Notes: generated from the letters alone by a model not told the origin. A DNA stretch of 35,464 bases from Bacteroidales bacterium UBA5206 (GCA_002412705.1 DHVO01000030.1:2818-38281); one strand, 5' to 3'. Shown: positions 14,706 to 22,876, numbered from the stretch's first letter. Numbers and translations are program-made.

Positions 14706-15539
14706 TTGAAAAGAATAGCCATTACACTAATTACCATAGCCTTTTGCCTTGCCCTGTCCTCCTTTACCCTAAGTGCACAGAAAAAGGATATCTGCGGAAT
14801 TACCAACACATCCTTTGTGGTTGGCGAAAGGGTTACCTACACAGTTAGCTACACCTGGCTCATGCTATGGACCGATGTTGGCGAGGTGAACTTTGAGGTA
14901 AAGAGCGACAAAAAATTTGGACGCGATGCCCTTCATCTGCACTGCACTGGGAAATCGTACCCGTTTTACGATTGGTTTTTCAAGGTTAGAGATTTGTACG
15001 AGTCGTGGGTTGACCCCGTAACCCTTGAACCCATTTACTTTAATCGCGCCATTAACGAGGGTGGCTACAAAAAGGAGAACGAGTACACCTTTAAGAAAAA
15101 GAGCAACCAAATTTACGCCCGAATAAAACACCGAGATAAGCCCAGCACCTACGATACCCTTAACGTACCCAGCTGCACCTACGATGTTGTTACGGCCATT
15201 TACATATCCAGAAACCTCGATTTTAGCAAAGCCGAAGTTGGCAAGGTTATTCCCGTTTCGGTTGCACTGGACCGTGAGGTTTACAACGTGGGGTACAAAT
15301 TCATTGGGCGCGAAACCAAAAACATAAGTGGCTTAGGCAAGTTTAAATGCCTTAAGTTTCAGGTTGATTTGGTTGCTGGCGACGTATTCTCTGGGGAGCA
15401 AAAGCTAATGGTATGGGTTACCGACGATAGGAACAAAATCCCCATCTCCATTGAGTCGCCCATTAAGGTGGGTAGCATTAAAGTAAGGGTAATAGATTGG
15501 CACGGGCTACGCCATCCGCTTACGTCAAAGGTAAAATAG
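14706..15539 (+). CDS. Exported DUF3108-family protein
   Basis: A 277-residue protein with an N-terminal signal peptide (hydrophobic segment to about residue 23, ending L-S-A-Q). The remainder matches the pattern of DUF3108: G-E-R-V-T-Y-T-V-S-Y-T-W near the start, R-D-L-Y-E-S-W-V-D, a repeated beta-strand pattern, and V-W-V-T-D-D-R-N-K-I-P-I-S-I-E near the end. DUF3108 proteins are periplasmic beta-rich proteins of unknown function. The start is a TTG codon; an alternative ATG further in would remove the signal peptide, so TTG is preferred. It follows recG by 28 bases and precedes an NTF2-like lipoprotein by 35 bases; the three may share a transcript. Confidence 0.85.
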   Translation: MKRIAITLITIAFCLALSSFTLSAQKKDICGITNTSFVVGERVTYTVSYTWLMLWTDVGEVNFEVKSDKKFGRDALHLHCTGKSYPFYDWFFKVRDLYESWVDPVTLEPIYFNRAINEGGYKKENEYTFKKKSNQIYARIKHRDKPSTYDTLNVPSCTYDVVTAIYISRNLDFSKAEVGKVIPVSVALDREVYNVGYKFIGRETKNISGLGKFKCLKFQVDLVAGDVFSGEQKLMVWVTDDRNKIPISIESPIKVGSIKVRVIDWHGLRHPLTSKVK

Positions 15540-15574
15540 CAGCAATTGCACATACAGCATAAACCACAAGTACT

Positions 15575-16009
15575 ATGAAAAGGGTTACAAGAACACTTTT
15601 ATGCCTAGCAGCAGTCACAATTATAGCATCGTGCCAAACCAACAAGGAGCAGGCTAAAGCCAGCATAGAAGCCATTATGAACCAACAAGCAGCCGATTGG
15701 TCCAATGGCAACATTGAGGGGTACATGAACGGCTACTGGAAATCGGACTCACTTAGGTTTATGGGACGAAAAGGCATTACCTACGGCTGGACCAGCACTC
15801 TGGAGAAATACAAAAATTCGTACCCAACCAAAGAGGCCATGGGAGAACTGAAATTCAACTACATATCGTTTGAATCCATAGGTAACAGCATGCTTGTTAT
15901 AGGCAAATGGACCATAGTCTATCCCAATGATACCATTGGAGGCTACTACTCACTTATTTGGAAACAGATTAACGGCGAGTGGAAAATAGTTTTAGACCAC
16001 ACAAGCTAA
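15575..16009 (+). CDS. NTF2-like (DUF4440/SnoaL-type) lipoprotein
   Basis: A 144-residue protein with a lipoprotein signal peptide: hydrophobic stretch then I-I-A-S-C with the cysteine at about residue 20. The rest shows the alpha+beta cone fold pattern of NTF2-like proteins: helix with A-I-M-N-Q-Q-A-A-D-W-S-N-G-N-I-E-G-Y-M, S-D-S-L-R-F-M-G, G-W-x-x-T-L-E-K-Y-K, and the last strands Y-S-L-I-W-K-Q-I-N-G-E-W-K-I-V-L-D-H-T-S, typical of DUF4440. Such proteins bind small hydrophobic molecules or act as accessory domains; no active site can be assigned. It is predicted to be periplasmic and lipid-anchored. It lies between the DUF3108 gene and the rnf operon, from which it is separated by about 270 bases. 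Confidence 0.85.
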   Translation: MKRVTRTLLCLAAVTIIASCQTNKEQAKASIEAIMNQQAADWSNGNIEGYMNGYWKSDSLRFMGRKGITYGWTSTLEKYKNSYPTKEAMGELKFNYISFESIGNSMLVIGKWTIVYPNDTIGGYYSLIWKQINGEWKIVLDHTS

Positions 16010-16246
16010 ACAACAGCACAGCGCCAGCCACACATTCTTTTGTTAAATAGAACTGCTAAAAAATCGAACACCCTAGCGGCTTTGTAATCGCCATAAACTA
16101 GGCACTTTATTTAAACAAATGAGCAATAGGTTGATACACGCGCAACCAAATTGTTATCTAATTAACAATAAGGATGTTGCTATTTAAAATCAAACTAAAT
16201 TGCGAAGGTCGTTATCGTTTTAAAGCACCACATAGCCAAAGAAAAC

Positions 16247-16254
16247 TATTTTTG
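16247..16254 (+). promoter_or_regulatory. -7 promoter element of the RseC-rnf operon
   Basis: TATTTTTG fits TAnnTTTG exactly and lies 25 bases before the ATG at 16279. No TTG at 19-21 bases upstream, only a T-run. It supports the start at 16279 over a longer open frame beginning at 16174. Confidence 0.55.
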
Positions 16255-16277
16255 TACCCAACAAAAAAAGGGTACAA
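16252..16277. promoter_or_regulatory. Perfect inverted repeat at the rnf operon start
   Basis: TTGTACCC (16252-16259) is repeated in perfect inversion as GGGTACAA (16270-16277) around a 10-base A-rich loop. It overlaps the -7 element, covers the expected transcription start and ends 1 base before the start codon. It could be an operator for a dimeric repressor or a 5' hairpin hiding the start. The spacing differs from that of Rex sites (TTGTGA-N6-TCACAA), although the outer TTGT/ACAA are alike. Confidence 0.55.
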
Positions 16278-16278
16278 T

Positions 16279-16704
16279 ATGTCTTCCACCCCAAATACAA
16301 TAGATCATTTTGGACGAGTTGATGAAATAACCCTAAACGATGTTAGGGTTTCCATCATAAGTCAATCGGCATGCGCCTCATGCCATGCAAAGGGTGCATG
16401 TGGAATGGGTGAAGCAACAGAGAAAACCATCGTTATAACAAAGCCAAATCATAACTTCATAGTAGGCGAACAGGTTAAGGTAGTAATGAAGCGTTCGCTA
16501 GGCTTTAAGGCGCTATTCCTTGGTTACATTCTCCCATTTATTATAGTACTTATCTCCCTTGTAATTTTAACCACATTGGGCATTAACGAAGCGCTTGTTG
16601 GGGGTATCTCCCTAGGCGTGCTTATTCCATACTATGCCCTTATGTACTACCTTAGAGATAAGGTTGCCCAAAGTTTTAATTTTGAATTAGAAAAACTCCA
16701 GTAA
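16279..16704 (+). CDS. SoxR-reducing system RseC-family protein
   Basis: A 141-residue membrane protein of the RseC/MucC family. Near the N-terminus it has a cysteine cluster S-A-C-A-S-C-H-A-K-G-A-C-G (about residues 29-41) that is typical of the family and may hold a redox centre. Two transmembrane helices follow (about residues 75-95 and 100-120), with a hydrophobic L-G-Y-I-L-P-F-I-I-V pattern. RseC is linked in proteobacteria to reduction of the SoxR iron-sulfur regulator together with Rnf/Rsx proteins, and in Bacteroidota it is regularly found just ahead of rnfB, as here (12 bases). The longer frame from 16174 is rejected because the promoter and inverted repeat fall inside it. It probably supports maturation or redox function of the Rnf complex. 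Confidence 0.88.
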   Translation: MSSTPNTIDHFGRVDEITLNDVRVSIISQSACASCHAKGACGMGEATEKTIVITKPNHNFIVGEQVKVVMKRSLGFKALFLGYILPFIIVLISLVILTTLGINEALVGGISLGVLIPYYALMYYLRDKVAQSFNFELEKLQ

Positions 16705-16716
16705 ATAATCATACAC

Positions 16717-17586
16717 ATGAGTTCTGTTGTTCTGTACACTGTTTTGATGCTAAGCGCATTAGGCGTAATTTCAGCAGTGGTGCTCTATTTTGTAGCGCAA
16801 AAGTTTAAGGTTTATGAGGATCCACGAATCGACGAGGTTGAAGCCGTACTACCGGGTGCAAACTGCGGAGGATGTGGTTATCCGGGATGCCGTGGTTTTG
16901 CTGAGGCTTTTGTTAAGGCCGAGGATATCTCTACGCTATTTTGTCCTGTGGGCGGAAACGATACTATGGGCAATGCAGCAAAGATTCTGGGCAAAGAGGC
17001 TGCGGCGGTTGATCCCATGGTTGCAGTAGTTCGCTGTGCGGGAACTCCCGAGCATCGTGCTAAAACCAATGCTTACGATGGTGCCAAATCGTGCCGTATT
17101 GCCACTTCGCTATACAGCGGCGACACTGGCTGCCAGTTTGGATGCCTTGGCCTTGGCGACTGTGTTGATGTGTGTAACTTTGATGCTATCTACATCGACG
17201 AGGTAACGGGTCTTCCTGTTGTTGACCAGGACAAGTGTACCGCCTGTGGTGCCTGCGTTAAGGCGTGTCCTAAGTTCATTATTGAGCTTAGAAAGAAGGG
17301 GCCAAAGGGTAAGCGTATCTTTGTATCGTGCGTTAACAAGGACAAGGGTGGTGTGGCTAAAAAGAGTTGCTCCGTTGCTTGTATTGGCTGTGGCAAGTGC
17401 GTTAAAACCTGCCCACACGATGCCATTACCCTTGAGAATAACCTGGCCTACATCGACTTTAACAAGTGTAAGCTTTGCCGTAAGTGCGTAGAGGTTTGTC
17501 CTACTAACGCCATTTGGGAGGTTCACTTCCCTGCGCGCAAGCCAAAGGTTGAAGACGAAACAGCGCAACCAGTATCAGAGAGTTAA
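16717..17586 (+). CDS. rnfB: Rnf complex subunit B, iron-sulfur protein
   Basis: RnfB is the ferredoxin-interacting subunit of the ion-translocating ferredoxin:NAD+ oxidoreductase. The 289-residue protein has an N-terminal membrane anchor (about residues 4-26), the 4Fe-4S domain A-N-C-G-G-C-G-Y-P-G-C (about 48-58) with its fourth cysteine in L-F-C-P-V-G-G, and then several ferredoxin-type clusters: C-L-G-L-G-D-C-V-D-V-C, C-T-A-C-G-A-C-V-K-A-C-P, C-I-G-C-G-K-C-V-K-T-C-P and C-K-L-C-R-K-C-V-E-V-C-P. The large number of clusters is usual for RnfB of anaerobes. The order rnfB-C-D-G-E-A with RseC ahead is the Bacteroidota arrangement. The complex couples electron flow to Na+ or H+ export. Confidence 0.97.
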   Translation: MSSVVLYTVLMLSALGVISAVVLYFVAQKFKVYEDPRIDEVEAVLPGANCGGCGYPGCRGFAEAFVKAEDISTLFCPVGGNDTMGNAAKILGKEAAAVDPMVAVVRCAGTPEHRAKTNAYDGAKSCRIATSLYSGDTGCQFGCLGLGDCVDVCNFDAIYIDEVTGLPVVDQDKCTACGACVKACPKFIIELRKKGPKGKRIFVSCVNKDKGGVAKKSCSVACIGCGKCVKTCPHDAITLENNLAYIDFNKCKLCRKCVEVCPTNAIWEVHFPARKPKVEDETAQPVSES

Positions 17587-17617
17587 GATTATTCCTTCTT
17601 CACAATAACCTGCAAAC

Positions 17618-17625
17618 AAGGAGGT
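17618..17625 (+). promoter_or_regulatory. Perfect Shine-Dalgarno of rnfC
   Basis: AAGGAGGT lies 6 bases before the GTG at 17632 and decides that start. Such strong ribosome binding sites are rare in Bacteroidota, where most genes lack one; rnfG and rnfE also have GGAGGT at 19995-20000 and 20570-20575, while rnfB, rnfD and rnfA do not. Confidence 0.8.
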
Positions 17626-17631
17626 AAAACC

Positions 17632-18963
17632 GTGTTAAAAACATTTTCTATAGGTGGCGTTCATCCGCCTGAGAACAAATTTTCGGCTGGTAGCAAGATT
17701 GTAGCGCTACCCCTACCCAAACAAGTATCTATACCCATTGCCCAGCACATTGGTGCGCCTGCAACTGCAGTGGTGGCAAAGGGCGATAAGGTAAAAGTTG
17801 GCCAGCTAATAGCGCAAAGCTCTGGCTTTGTATCGGCTAACATTCACTCATCGGTATCGGGAACTGTAGCCTCTCTTGATCCTATTATGGACTCAACTGG
17901 TTACAAAAGGCCAGCTATTACCATCACCGTTGAGGGCGATGAGTGGGACGAAACCATAGACCGCTCAACCGACCTTAAGGTGGAGTGCAGCCTTACCGCC
18001 GAGGAGATTATTGCCAAGGTAGGCCAATCCGGTATTGTTGGTATGGGTGGTGCAACCTTCCCATCGCAAGTAAAGCTATCGGTTCCCAAAGGGAAAAAGG
18101 CCGAAGTACTTATTATAAATGGCGTTGAGTGCGAACCATACCTAACATCGGACCACCGGGTGATGCTTGAGATGGGTCACGAGCTTATGGTTGGTATTCA
18201 GATACTAAAGAAAGCGCTTGGTGTAAACCTTGCTCTTATTGGTATTGAGAACAACAAGCCCGATGCCATTAGCCACTTAGCCCAAATTGCCACTAAGTAT
18301 AGCGGCATTGAGGTACACGCCCTAAAGGTACAATACCCACAGGGTGGTGAAAAGCAGCTTATTAAGGCGCTTATTAACCGCGAGGTTCCATCGGGTGGCC
18401 TTCCCATTGAGGTTGGTGCTGTTGTGCACAACGTGGGAACTGCCATTGCCGTTTACGAAGCGGTACAAAAGAACAAGCCCCTGTTTGAGCGCGTGGTTAC
18501 CGTAACGGGTAAGCACCTAGCCACCCCATCTAACTTCTTAGTGCGTATTGGTACACCAATATCGGAGGTAATTGCTGCCGCTGGTGGTGTTCCCGAGAAC
18601 ACAGGTAAGATTGTTAACGGTGGCCCAATGATGGGTAAAGCGCTTAACACCATAGATGCACCTGTAACCAAGGGTACATCGGGACTTATTGCATTCCCTG
18701 CCGAAGAGGCCAAGCGCAAGGAGGCACAATCGTGCGTGCGCTGCGCCAAATGCGTATCGGTTTGTCCTATGGGACTAGAGCCATACCTACTTAATAGGCT
18801 TAGCCAAAAGAAGATGTTCGAGCGTATGGAACACGAGCATGTTCTAGATTGCATTGAGTGCGGCTCGTGCAGCTTTGAGTGCCCTGCAAACCTTCCACTT
18901 CTAGACTATATCCGCTTGGGTAAAGCCGAGGTTGGTAAGATTGTTAGAGCCCGCAAGGCGTAA
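17632..18963 (+). CDS. rnfC: Rnf complex subunit C, NADH-binding
   Basis: RnfC carries the NADH/flavin site and two 4Fe-4S clusters of the Rnf pump. The 443-residue protein starts with the typical G-G-V-H-P-P-E-N-K motif (about residues 8-16), has a lipoyl-like beta-barrel with H-S-S-V-S-G-T-V, the G-M-G-G-A-T-F-P-S-Q-V-K-L nucleotide-binding segment (about 142-154), N-G-V-E-C-E-P-Y, and two C-terminal clusters C-V-R-C-A-K-C-V-S-V-C-P (about 367-378) and C-I-E-C-G-S-C-S-F-E-C-P (about 405-416). It starts with GTG after a perfect Shine-Dalgarno. Length is at the short end of the family, without the repeat-rich tail found in enterobacteria; this is normal outside proteobacteria. Confidence 0.97.
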   Translation: MLKTFSIGGVHPPENKFSAGSKIVALPLPKQVSIPIAQHIGAPATAVVAKGDKVKVGQLIAQSSGFVSANIHSSVSGTVASLDPIMDSTGYKRPAITITVEGDEWDETIDRSTDLKVECSLTAEEIIAKVGQSGIVGMGGATFPSQVKLSVPKGKKAEVLIINGVECEPYLTSDHRVMLEMGHELMVGIQILKKALGVNLALIGIENNKPDAISHLAQIATKYSGIEVHALKVQYPQGGEKQLIKALINREVPSGGLPIEVGAVVHNVGTAIAVYEAVQKNKPLFERVVTVTGKHLATPSNFLVRIGTPISEVIAAAGGVPENTGKIVNGGPMMGKALNTIDAPVTKGTSGLIAFPAEEAKRKEAQSCVRCAKCVSVCPMGLEPYLLNRLSQKKMFERMEHEHVLDCIECGSCSFECPANLPLLDYIRLGKAEVGKIVRARKA

Positions 18964-19011
18964 GTTTAAGTGAGATAATAATAAGTAGTTCTAAGAATAA
19001 ACATAAAGCTA

Positions 19012-20016
19012 ATGAATAAGCTTCTAGCAGTATCCCCTTCACCTCACGTTCACAGTGGTGAGTCGGTAAATAAGCTTATGTTCAACGTTGTGTTAGCCTT
19101 ACTTCCTGCGTTGGCCGTATCTATTTACTACTTTGGTTTAGGGGCTTTTGTGGTTACAGCAATTGCTGTAGTATCGTGCTTGGCTTTTGAATTCCTAATT
19201 CAGAAGTACCTTTTAAAGGTTACCCCAAGCATATCCGATGGCTCTGCGCTTGTTACTGGCCTCTTGCTGGCCTTTAACCTACCAAGTAATCTACCTTGGT
19301 GGATTATTGTAATTGGCGCCCTTGTTTCCATTGGTATTGGTAAAATGAGCTTTGGCGGATTAGGAAACAACCCCTTTAACCCAGCACTTGTGGGTAGGGT
19401 GTTCCTTCTTATCTCCTTCCCTGTTCAAATGACCAGCTGGCCACTTCCCATTGAGTCGCGCGCGCACTACATGGATGCGCTAACTGGTGCAACACCACTA
19501 GCCCTTGTTAAGGAGGGACTAAAGGGTGGACAAACCATGAGCACCATATCGGAGCACATCCCCAACAACATGCAGCTGCTTATGGGTAGCATGGGTGGTT
19601 CGCTTGGAGAGATTGCTGCTTTTGCGCTGCTTATTGGCTTTGCCTGGTTACTATTTAAAAAGGTTATTACCTGGCATATCCCAGTATCCATATTCGTAAC
19701 CATCTTTGCATTCACTGGAATACTTTGGTTAATAGACCCTGCTCACAATGCCGATCCATTCTTCCACCTACTTACCGGAGGTGTAATGCTTGGTGCTATT
19801 TTTATGGCTACCGACTACGTTACATCGCCTATGAACCCTAAGGGGATGTGGATTTTTGGTATTGGAATTGGAGCGCTTACCGTTATCATTAGGGTATGGG
19901 GCGCTTACCCAGAGGGTGTTTCATTCGCCATTCTAATTATGAATGCGTTTGTTCCTCTTATCAACACGCTTGTTAAACCAAAGAGATTTGGAGAGGAGGT
20001 TAAGAAAAATGGCTAA
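19012..20016 (+). CDS. rnfD: Rnf complex subunit D, membrane flavoprotein
   Basis: RnfD is an integral membrane subunit with covalently bound FMN and is related to NqrB. The 334-residue protein is highly hydrophobic with about nine or ten membrane helices. Near residue 160 it has D-A-L-T-G-A-T-P-L-A, the T-G-A-T motif where FMN is attached to the threonine by the ApbE flavin transferase. S-F-G-G-L-G-N-N-P-F-N-P-A-L-V-G-R is a second family hallmark. The stop overlaps the rnfG start by 8 bases, which suggests translational coupling. The apbE gene needed for flavin attachment is not in this window. Confidence 0.96.
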   Translation: MNKLLAVSPSPHVHSGESVNKLMFNVVLALLPALAVSIYYFGLGAFVVTAIAVVSCLAFEFLIQKYLLKVTPSISDGSALVTGLLLAFNLPSNLPWWIIVIGALVSIGIGKMSFGGLGNNPFNPALVGRVFLLISFPVQMTSWPLPIESRAHYMDALTGATPLALVKEGLKGGQTMSTISEHIPNNMQLLMGSMGGSLGEIAAFALLIGFAWLLFKKVITWHIPVSIFVTIFAFTGILWLIDPAHNADPFFHLLTGGVMLGAIFMATDYVTSPMNPKGMWIFGIGIGALTVIIRVWGAYPEGVSFAILIMNAFVPLINTLVKPKRFGEEVKKNG

Positions 20017-20581
20017 GGAATCAACATTTTCTAATATGACCCTTACCCTACTGGTGATTACGCTACTATCATCGGCAGTTCTAGGGTTTGTTTACGAGTT
20101 AACCAAGGAGCCTATTCGTAAGGCTCAGGAGGCTAAAATTAACACCGCCATTAGCAACGTGCTCCCCGAGTTCGACAACCAGCCTTCGGCCGAAGCAACC
20201 GAGGTACAGTACGACGGTGGTACCCTTGTGTTCTACAACGCAACCAAAGGTGGCGAAAAGGTTGGAACAGCTGTAAAAACCTTCTCCAACAATGGTTTTG
20301 GCGGTCTTATTGAGCTTATGGTAGGCTTTAATGCCGATGGAACCATCCATGGCATTGACGTGGTATCGCACAAGGAAACCCCAGGTTTGGGCGATAAGAT
20401 GGAGACCTCTAAGTCTGGCTTTAGCGTTCAGTTTCAAGGTGTAAACCCAGAGGACTTTAAAATACGAGTTAAGAAAGACGGTGGTGATGTTGACGCAATT
20501 ACTGCCTCTACCATTAGTTCAAGGGCATACTGCGATGCAGTTCAACGTGCCTATAACGCATTAAAGGAAGGAGGTAAATAA
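20009..20581 (+). CDS. rnfG: Rnf complex subunit G, FMN-binding
   Basis: RnfG is a periplasm-facing FMN-carrying subunit related to NqrC. From the start at 20009 it has 190 residues: one N-terminal membrane helix (about residues 10-30), then a soluble domain with H-K-E-T-P-G-L-G-D-K (about 128-137) and the flavin attachment site D-A-I-T-A-S-T-I-S-S (about 161-170), where FMN is linked to the last threonine. An open frame continues upstream to 19943, but this region lies inside rnfD and is not conserved; GGAGGT at 19995-20000, 8 bases before the ATG, supports the chosen start. Its stop overlaps the rnfE start (TAATG). Confidence 0.95.
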   Translation: MAKESTFSNMTLTLLVITLLSSAVLGFVYELTKEPIRKAQEAKINTAISNVLPEFDNQPSAEATEVQYDGGTLVFYNATKGGEKVGTAVKTFSNNGFGGLIELMVGFNADGTIHGIDVVSHKETPGLGDKMETSKSGFSVQFQGVNPEDFKIRVKKDGGDVDAITASTISSRAYCDAVQRAYNALKEGGK

Positions 20582-21168
20582 TGAGTCAGCTATCGAACTT
20601 CACCAAAGGATTCCTTAGGGAGAACCCAGTATTTGTTCTGCTACTAGGTATGTGTCCTACCCTTGGTACCACTACCAGCGCCATTAACGGTATGGGTATG
20701 GGACTTGCAACCACCTTTGTGCTTGCCATGTCCAATGTGGTTATATCGCTTATTGCAGGCTTAATACCAGCAAAGGTTAGAATTCCGTCGTTTATTGTGG
20801 TTATTGCGGCATTCGTAACCGTTATCGACTTAGCAATGGCAGGCTTTCTGCCAGCACTTCACTCCCAGCTAGGGCTATTTATCCCCCTAATTGTGGTTAA
20901 CTGTATTGTGCTAGGCCGCGCCGAAGCATTTGCTTCAAAGAATGGCGTGCTACCCTCGCTTATCGATGGCTTGGGCATGGGGCTTGGTTTTACCTTTGCG
21001 CTTACCCTACTTGGTGCCACCCGCGAGCTTTTGGGTTCGGGTGCCATTTTTGGATTCAAGTTCATATCGGGCGATGGTATCCTAGTGTTTGTGCTTGCTC
21101 CAGGAGCATTCTTTGCGCTAGGCTTCCTTATTCTTATAATGAATAAACTTGCTAAAAAGCAATCTTAA
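20581..21168 (+). CDS. rnfE: Rnf complex subunit E, membrane protein
   Basis: RnfE, paralogous to RnfA and NqrD, is one of two antiparallel six-helix membrane subunits that hold the membrane iron-sulfur centre and form the ion path. The 195-residue protein shows the family motifs N-P-V-F-V-L-L-L-G-M-C-P-T-L-G-T-T-T near residues 15-32 and L-I-V-V-N-C-I-V-L-G-R-A-E-A-F-A near 100-115; the two conserved cysteines in these motifs ligate the cluster. It begins inside the rnfG stop (TAATG) with GGAGGT 5 bases ahead and is followed by rnfA 10 bases later. Confidence 0.96.
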   Translation: MSQLSNFTKGFLRENPVFVLLLGMCPTLGTTTSAINGMGMGLATTFVLAMSNVVISLIAGLIPAKVRIPSFIVVIAAFVTVIDLAMAGFLPALHSQLGLFIPLIVVNCIVLGRAEAFASKNGVLPSLIDGLGMGLGFTFALTLLGATRELLGSGAIFGFKFISGDGILVFVLAPGAFFALGFLILIMNKLAKKQS

Positions 21169-21178
21169 TACTTAGGTC

Positions 21179-21751
21179 ATGGAATACATAATAATTGTTA
21201 TATCAGCCATATTTGTTAACAACATCGTACTAAGCCAGTTCTTAGGCGTATGTCCATTCCTAGGTGTTTCCAATAAGGTTCAAACATCAATGGGTATGGC
21301 CGGTGCTGTTACCTTTGTAATGACTATTGCCACCATTGTTACCTACATGCTACAAAACTTTATTCTGGTACCACTTGGAATAGGTTATATGCAAACCGTT
21401 GCCTTTATTCTGGTAATTGCAGCATTGGTACAAATGGTAGAGATCATTCTTAAAAAGGTGAGCCCATCCCTTTACCAAGCGCTAGGTATTTTCCTTCCGC
21501 TTATTACCACCAACTGTGCGGTACTTGGTGTTGCGCTACTTGCCGTACAAAAGGATTTGCCACTAATGCAAAGCGTTGTTTTTGCCATAGCTAACGCCAT
21601 TGGCTTTGGCTTTGCGCTGGTAACCTTTGCGGGTATTCGTGAGGCTCTCGATTTAGTTGACATTCCAAAACCAATGAGAGGTGCCCCCATTGCTCTTCTA
21701 ACCGCAGGGATTCTTGCCCTTGCATTTATGGGCTTTGCTGGTATTGTTTAG
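21179..21751 (+). CDS. rnfA: Rnf complex subunit A, membrane protein
   Basis: RnfA, related to NqrE, is the partner of RnfE in the membrane core of the Rnf pump. The 190-residue protein has six hydrophobic segments and the two paralogous cysteine motifs: F-V-N-N-I-V-L-S-Q-F-L-G-V-C-P-F-L-G-V-S (about residues 12-31) and F-L-P-L-I-T-T-N-C-A-V-L-G-V-A (about 104-118). It closes the rnf operon and is followed by a bidirectional terminator. With rnfB, C, D, G and E present, all six subunits are encoded. NADH-linked energy conservation from reduced ferredoxin is therefore likely in this organism. Confidence 0.97.
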   Translation: MEYIIIVISAIFVNNIVLSQFLGVCPFLGVSNKVQTSMGMAGAVTFVMTIATIVTYMLQNFILVPLGIGYMQTVAFILVIAALVQMVEIILKKVSPSLYQALGIFLPLITTNCAVLGVALLAVQKDLPLMQSVVFAIANAIGFGFALVTFAGIREALDLVDIPKPMRGAPIALLTAGILALAFMGFAGIV

Positions 21752-21771
21752 GTTTTAACCCAAGGATACTA

Positions 21772-21810
21772 AAAACAAAAAGGGCTGCTTTGGGCAGCCC
21801 TTTTGTTTTA
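21772..21810. terminator. Bidirectional terminator between rnfA and trxB
   Basis: AAAAGGGCTGC and GCAGCCCTTTT form an 11-bp stem with a 5-base loop, flanked by A-rich sequence on the left and TTTTGTTTT on the right. The A- and T-runs on both sides allow it to end rnfA on the plus strand and trxB on the minus strand. Confidence 0.88.
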
Positions 21811-21822
21811 TATGTGCAAAGC

Positions 21823-22818
21823 TTAGAACTTACGCTCGCCAAGGTAACGCTCGGCATCAATAGCAGCCATACAGCCAGAGCCCGCAGCGGTAATAGCCTG
21901 ACGGTAGTGTGGGTCCTGCACATCGCCACAGGCAAACACACCTGGAACGTTGGTTTTTGATGTTCCTGGAACAGTTTTAATGTAACCAACCTCATCGGTA
22001 GTAAGGTAAGGCTTAAAGATATCGGAATTGGGTTGATGCCCAATAGCCACAAAGAAACCGGTGATATCGATGTTAACCTTTTCGCCCTTACCGTTAACAA
22101 GGGTTGCACCGTTAACGCCAGACATATCGCCCTTAATCTCCTCGGTTACGTGCTCAAATAGCACCTCGATGTTTGGGGTGTTAAAAACCCTATCCTGCAT
22201 TGCCTTGGAAGCCCTTAGGTAAGGCTTACGCACAATTAGGTAAACCTTACGGCAGATACCCGATAGGTAGGTAGCCTCCTCGCAGGCTGTGTCGCCACCG
22301 CCCACCACAGCCACATCCTGACCGCGGTAGAAGAAACCATCGCAGGTAGCACATGCCGAAACACCTTGCCCCTTAAACTTCTCCTCTGTCTCCAAGCCAA
22401 GGTACTTAGCCGTTGCACCAGTTGCAATAATAAGCGCATCGGCCACAATTACCTTCTCCTCATCAATGGTAACCCTAAAAGGCGATTGCGAAAGATCGGT
22501 AGCCGTAGCCAAGCCAAAGCGAACCTCGGTTCCAAAGCGCATGGCCTGCTTCTTAAGATCTTCCATCATCTCGTTTCCAGTAATGCCCTGTGGGTAGCCC
22601 GGGAAGTTATCAATCTCGGTGGTGGTGGTAAGCTGCCCGCCGGGCTGAATACCCTCATACACAACAGGACTAAGGTTTGCACGCGCAGCGTAAATGGCAG
22701 CGGTGTAACCAGCAGGGCCAGAGCCAAGAATAAGAACCTTAACATGCTCCTCGGGCATGCCTGCCCCCTTACTTGCCTCTTTTGGGGCATTGGAGTCCAT
22801 TGGTTTGAATAAATCCAT
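21823..22818 (-). CDS. trxB: Thioredoxin reductase
   Basis: TrxB transfers electrons from NADPH through FAD and a disulfide to thioredoxin. The 331-residue protein has the FAD-binding G-S-G-P-A-G-Y-T-A-A-I-Y-A-A-R (about residues 32-46), I-D-N-F-P-G-Y, the redox motif C-A-T-C-D-G-F-F (about 155-162), the NADPH-binding G-G-G-D-T-A-C-E-E-A (about 173-182) and the C-terminal F-A-C-G-D-V-Q-D segment. There is a short N-terminal extension of about 20 residues relative to E. coli; an inner Met at about residue 21 could also start the core, but the promoter position suits the longer form. It is divergent from the tRNA-Pro gene and converges on rnfA. Confidence 0.96.
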   Translation of the reverse strand: MDLFKPMDSNAPKEASKGAGMPEEHVKVLILGSGPAGYTAAIYAARANLSPVVYEGIQPGGQLTTTTEIDNFPGYPQGITGNEMMEDLKKQAMRFGTEVRFGLATATDLSQSPFRVTIDEEKVIVADALIIATGATAKYLGLETEEKFKGQGVSACATCDGFFYRGQDVAVVGGGDTACEEATYLSGICRKVYLIVRKPYLRASKAMQDRVFNTPNIEVLFEHVTEEIKGDMSGVNGATLVNGKGEKVNIDITGFFVAIGHQPNSDIFKPYLTTDEVGYIKTVPGTSKTNVPGVFACGDVQDPHYRQAITAAGSGCMAAIDAERYLGERKF

Positions 22819-22846
22819 ATAGCGAAATATTTATAAGTTTCTATCA

Positions 22847-22876
22847 CAAAGTTACTCAAAGGAGGTGAATGCACAA
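22847..22876 (-). promoter_or_regulatory. trxB promoter
   Basis: TAACTTTG on the minus strand (22847-22854) matches TAnnTTTG, and TTG (22874-22876) lies 19 bases upstream of it, the preferred spacing. The start codon is 28 bases downstream. Confidence 0.72.

Noticed and set aside
16174..16278. N-terminal extension of the RseC-like protein
   Set aside because: Contains the operon's -7 element and inverted repeat, and the family starts near the chosen ATG.
19943..20008. N-terminal extension of RnfG
   Set aside because: Lies inside rnfD; the ATG at 20009 has a Shine-Dalgarno and gives the usual membrane helix at the N-terminus.
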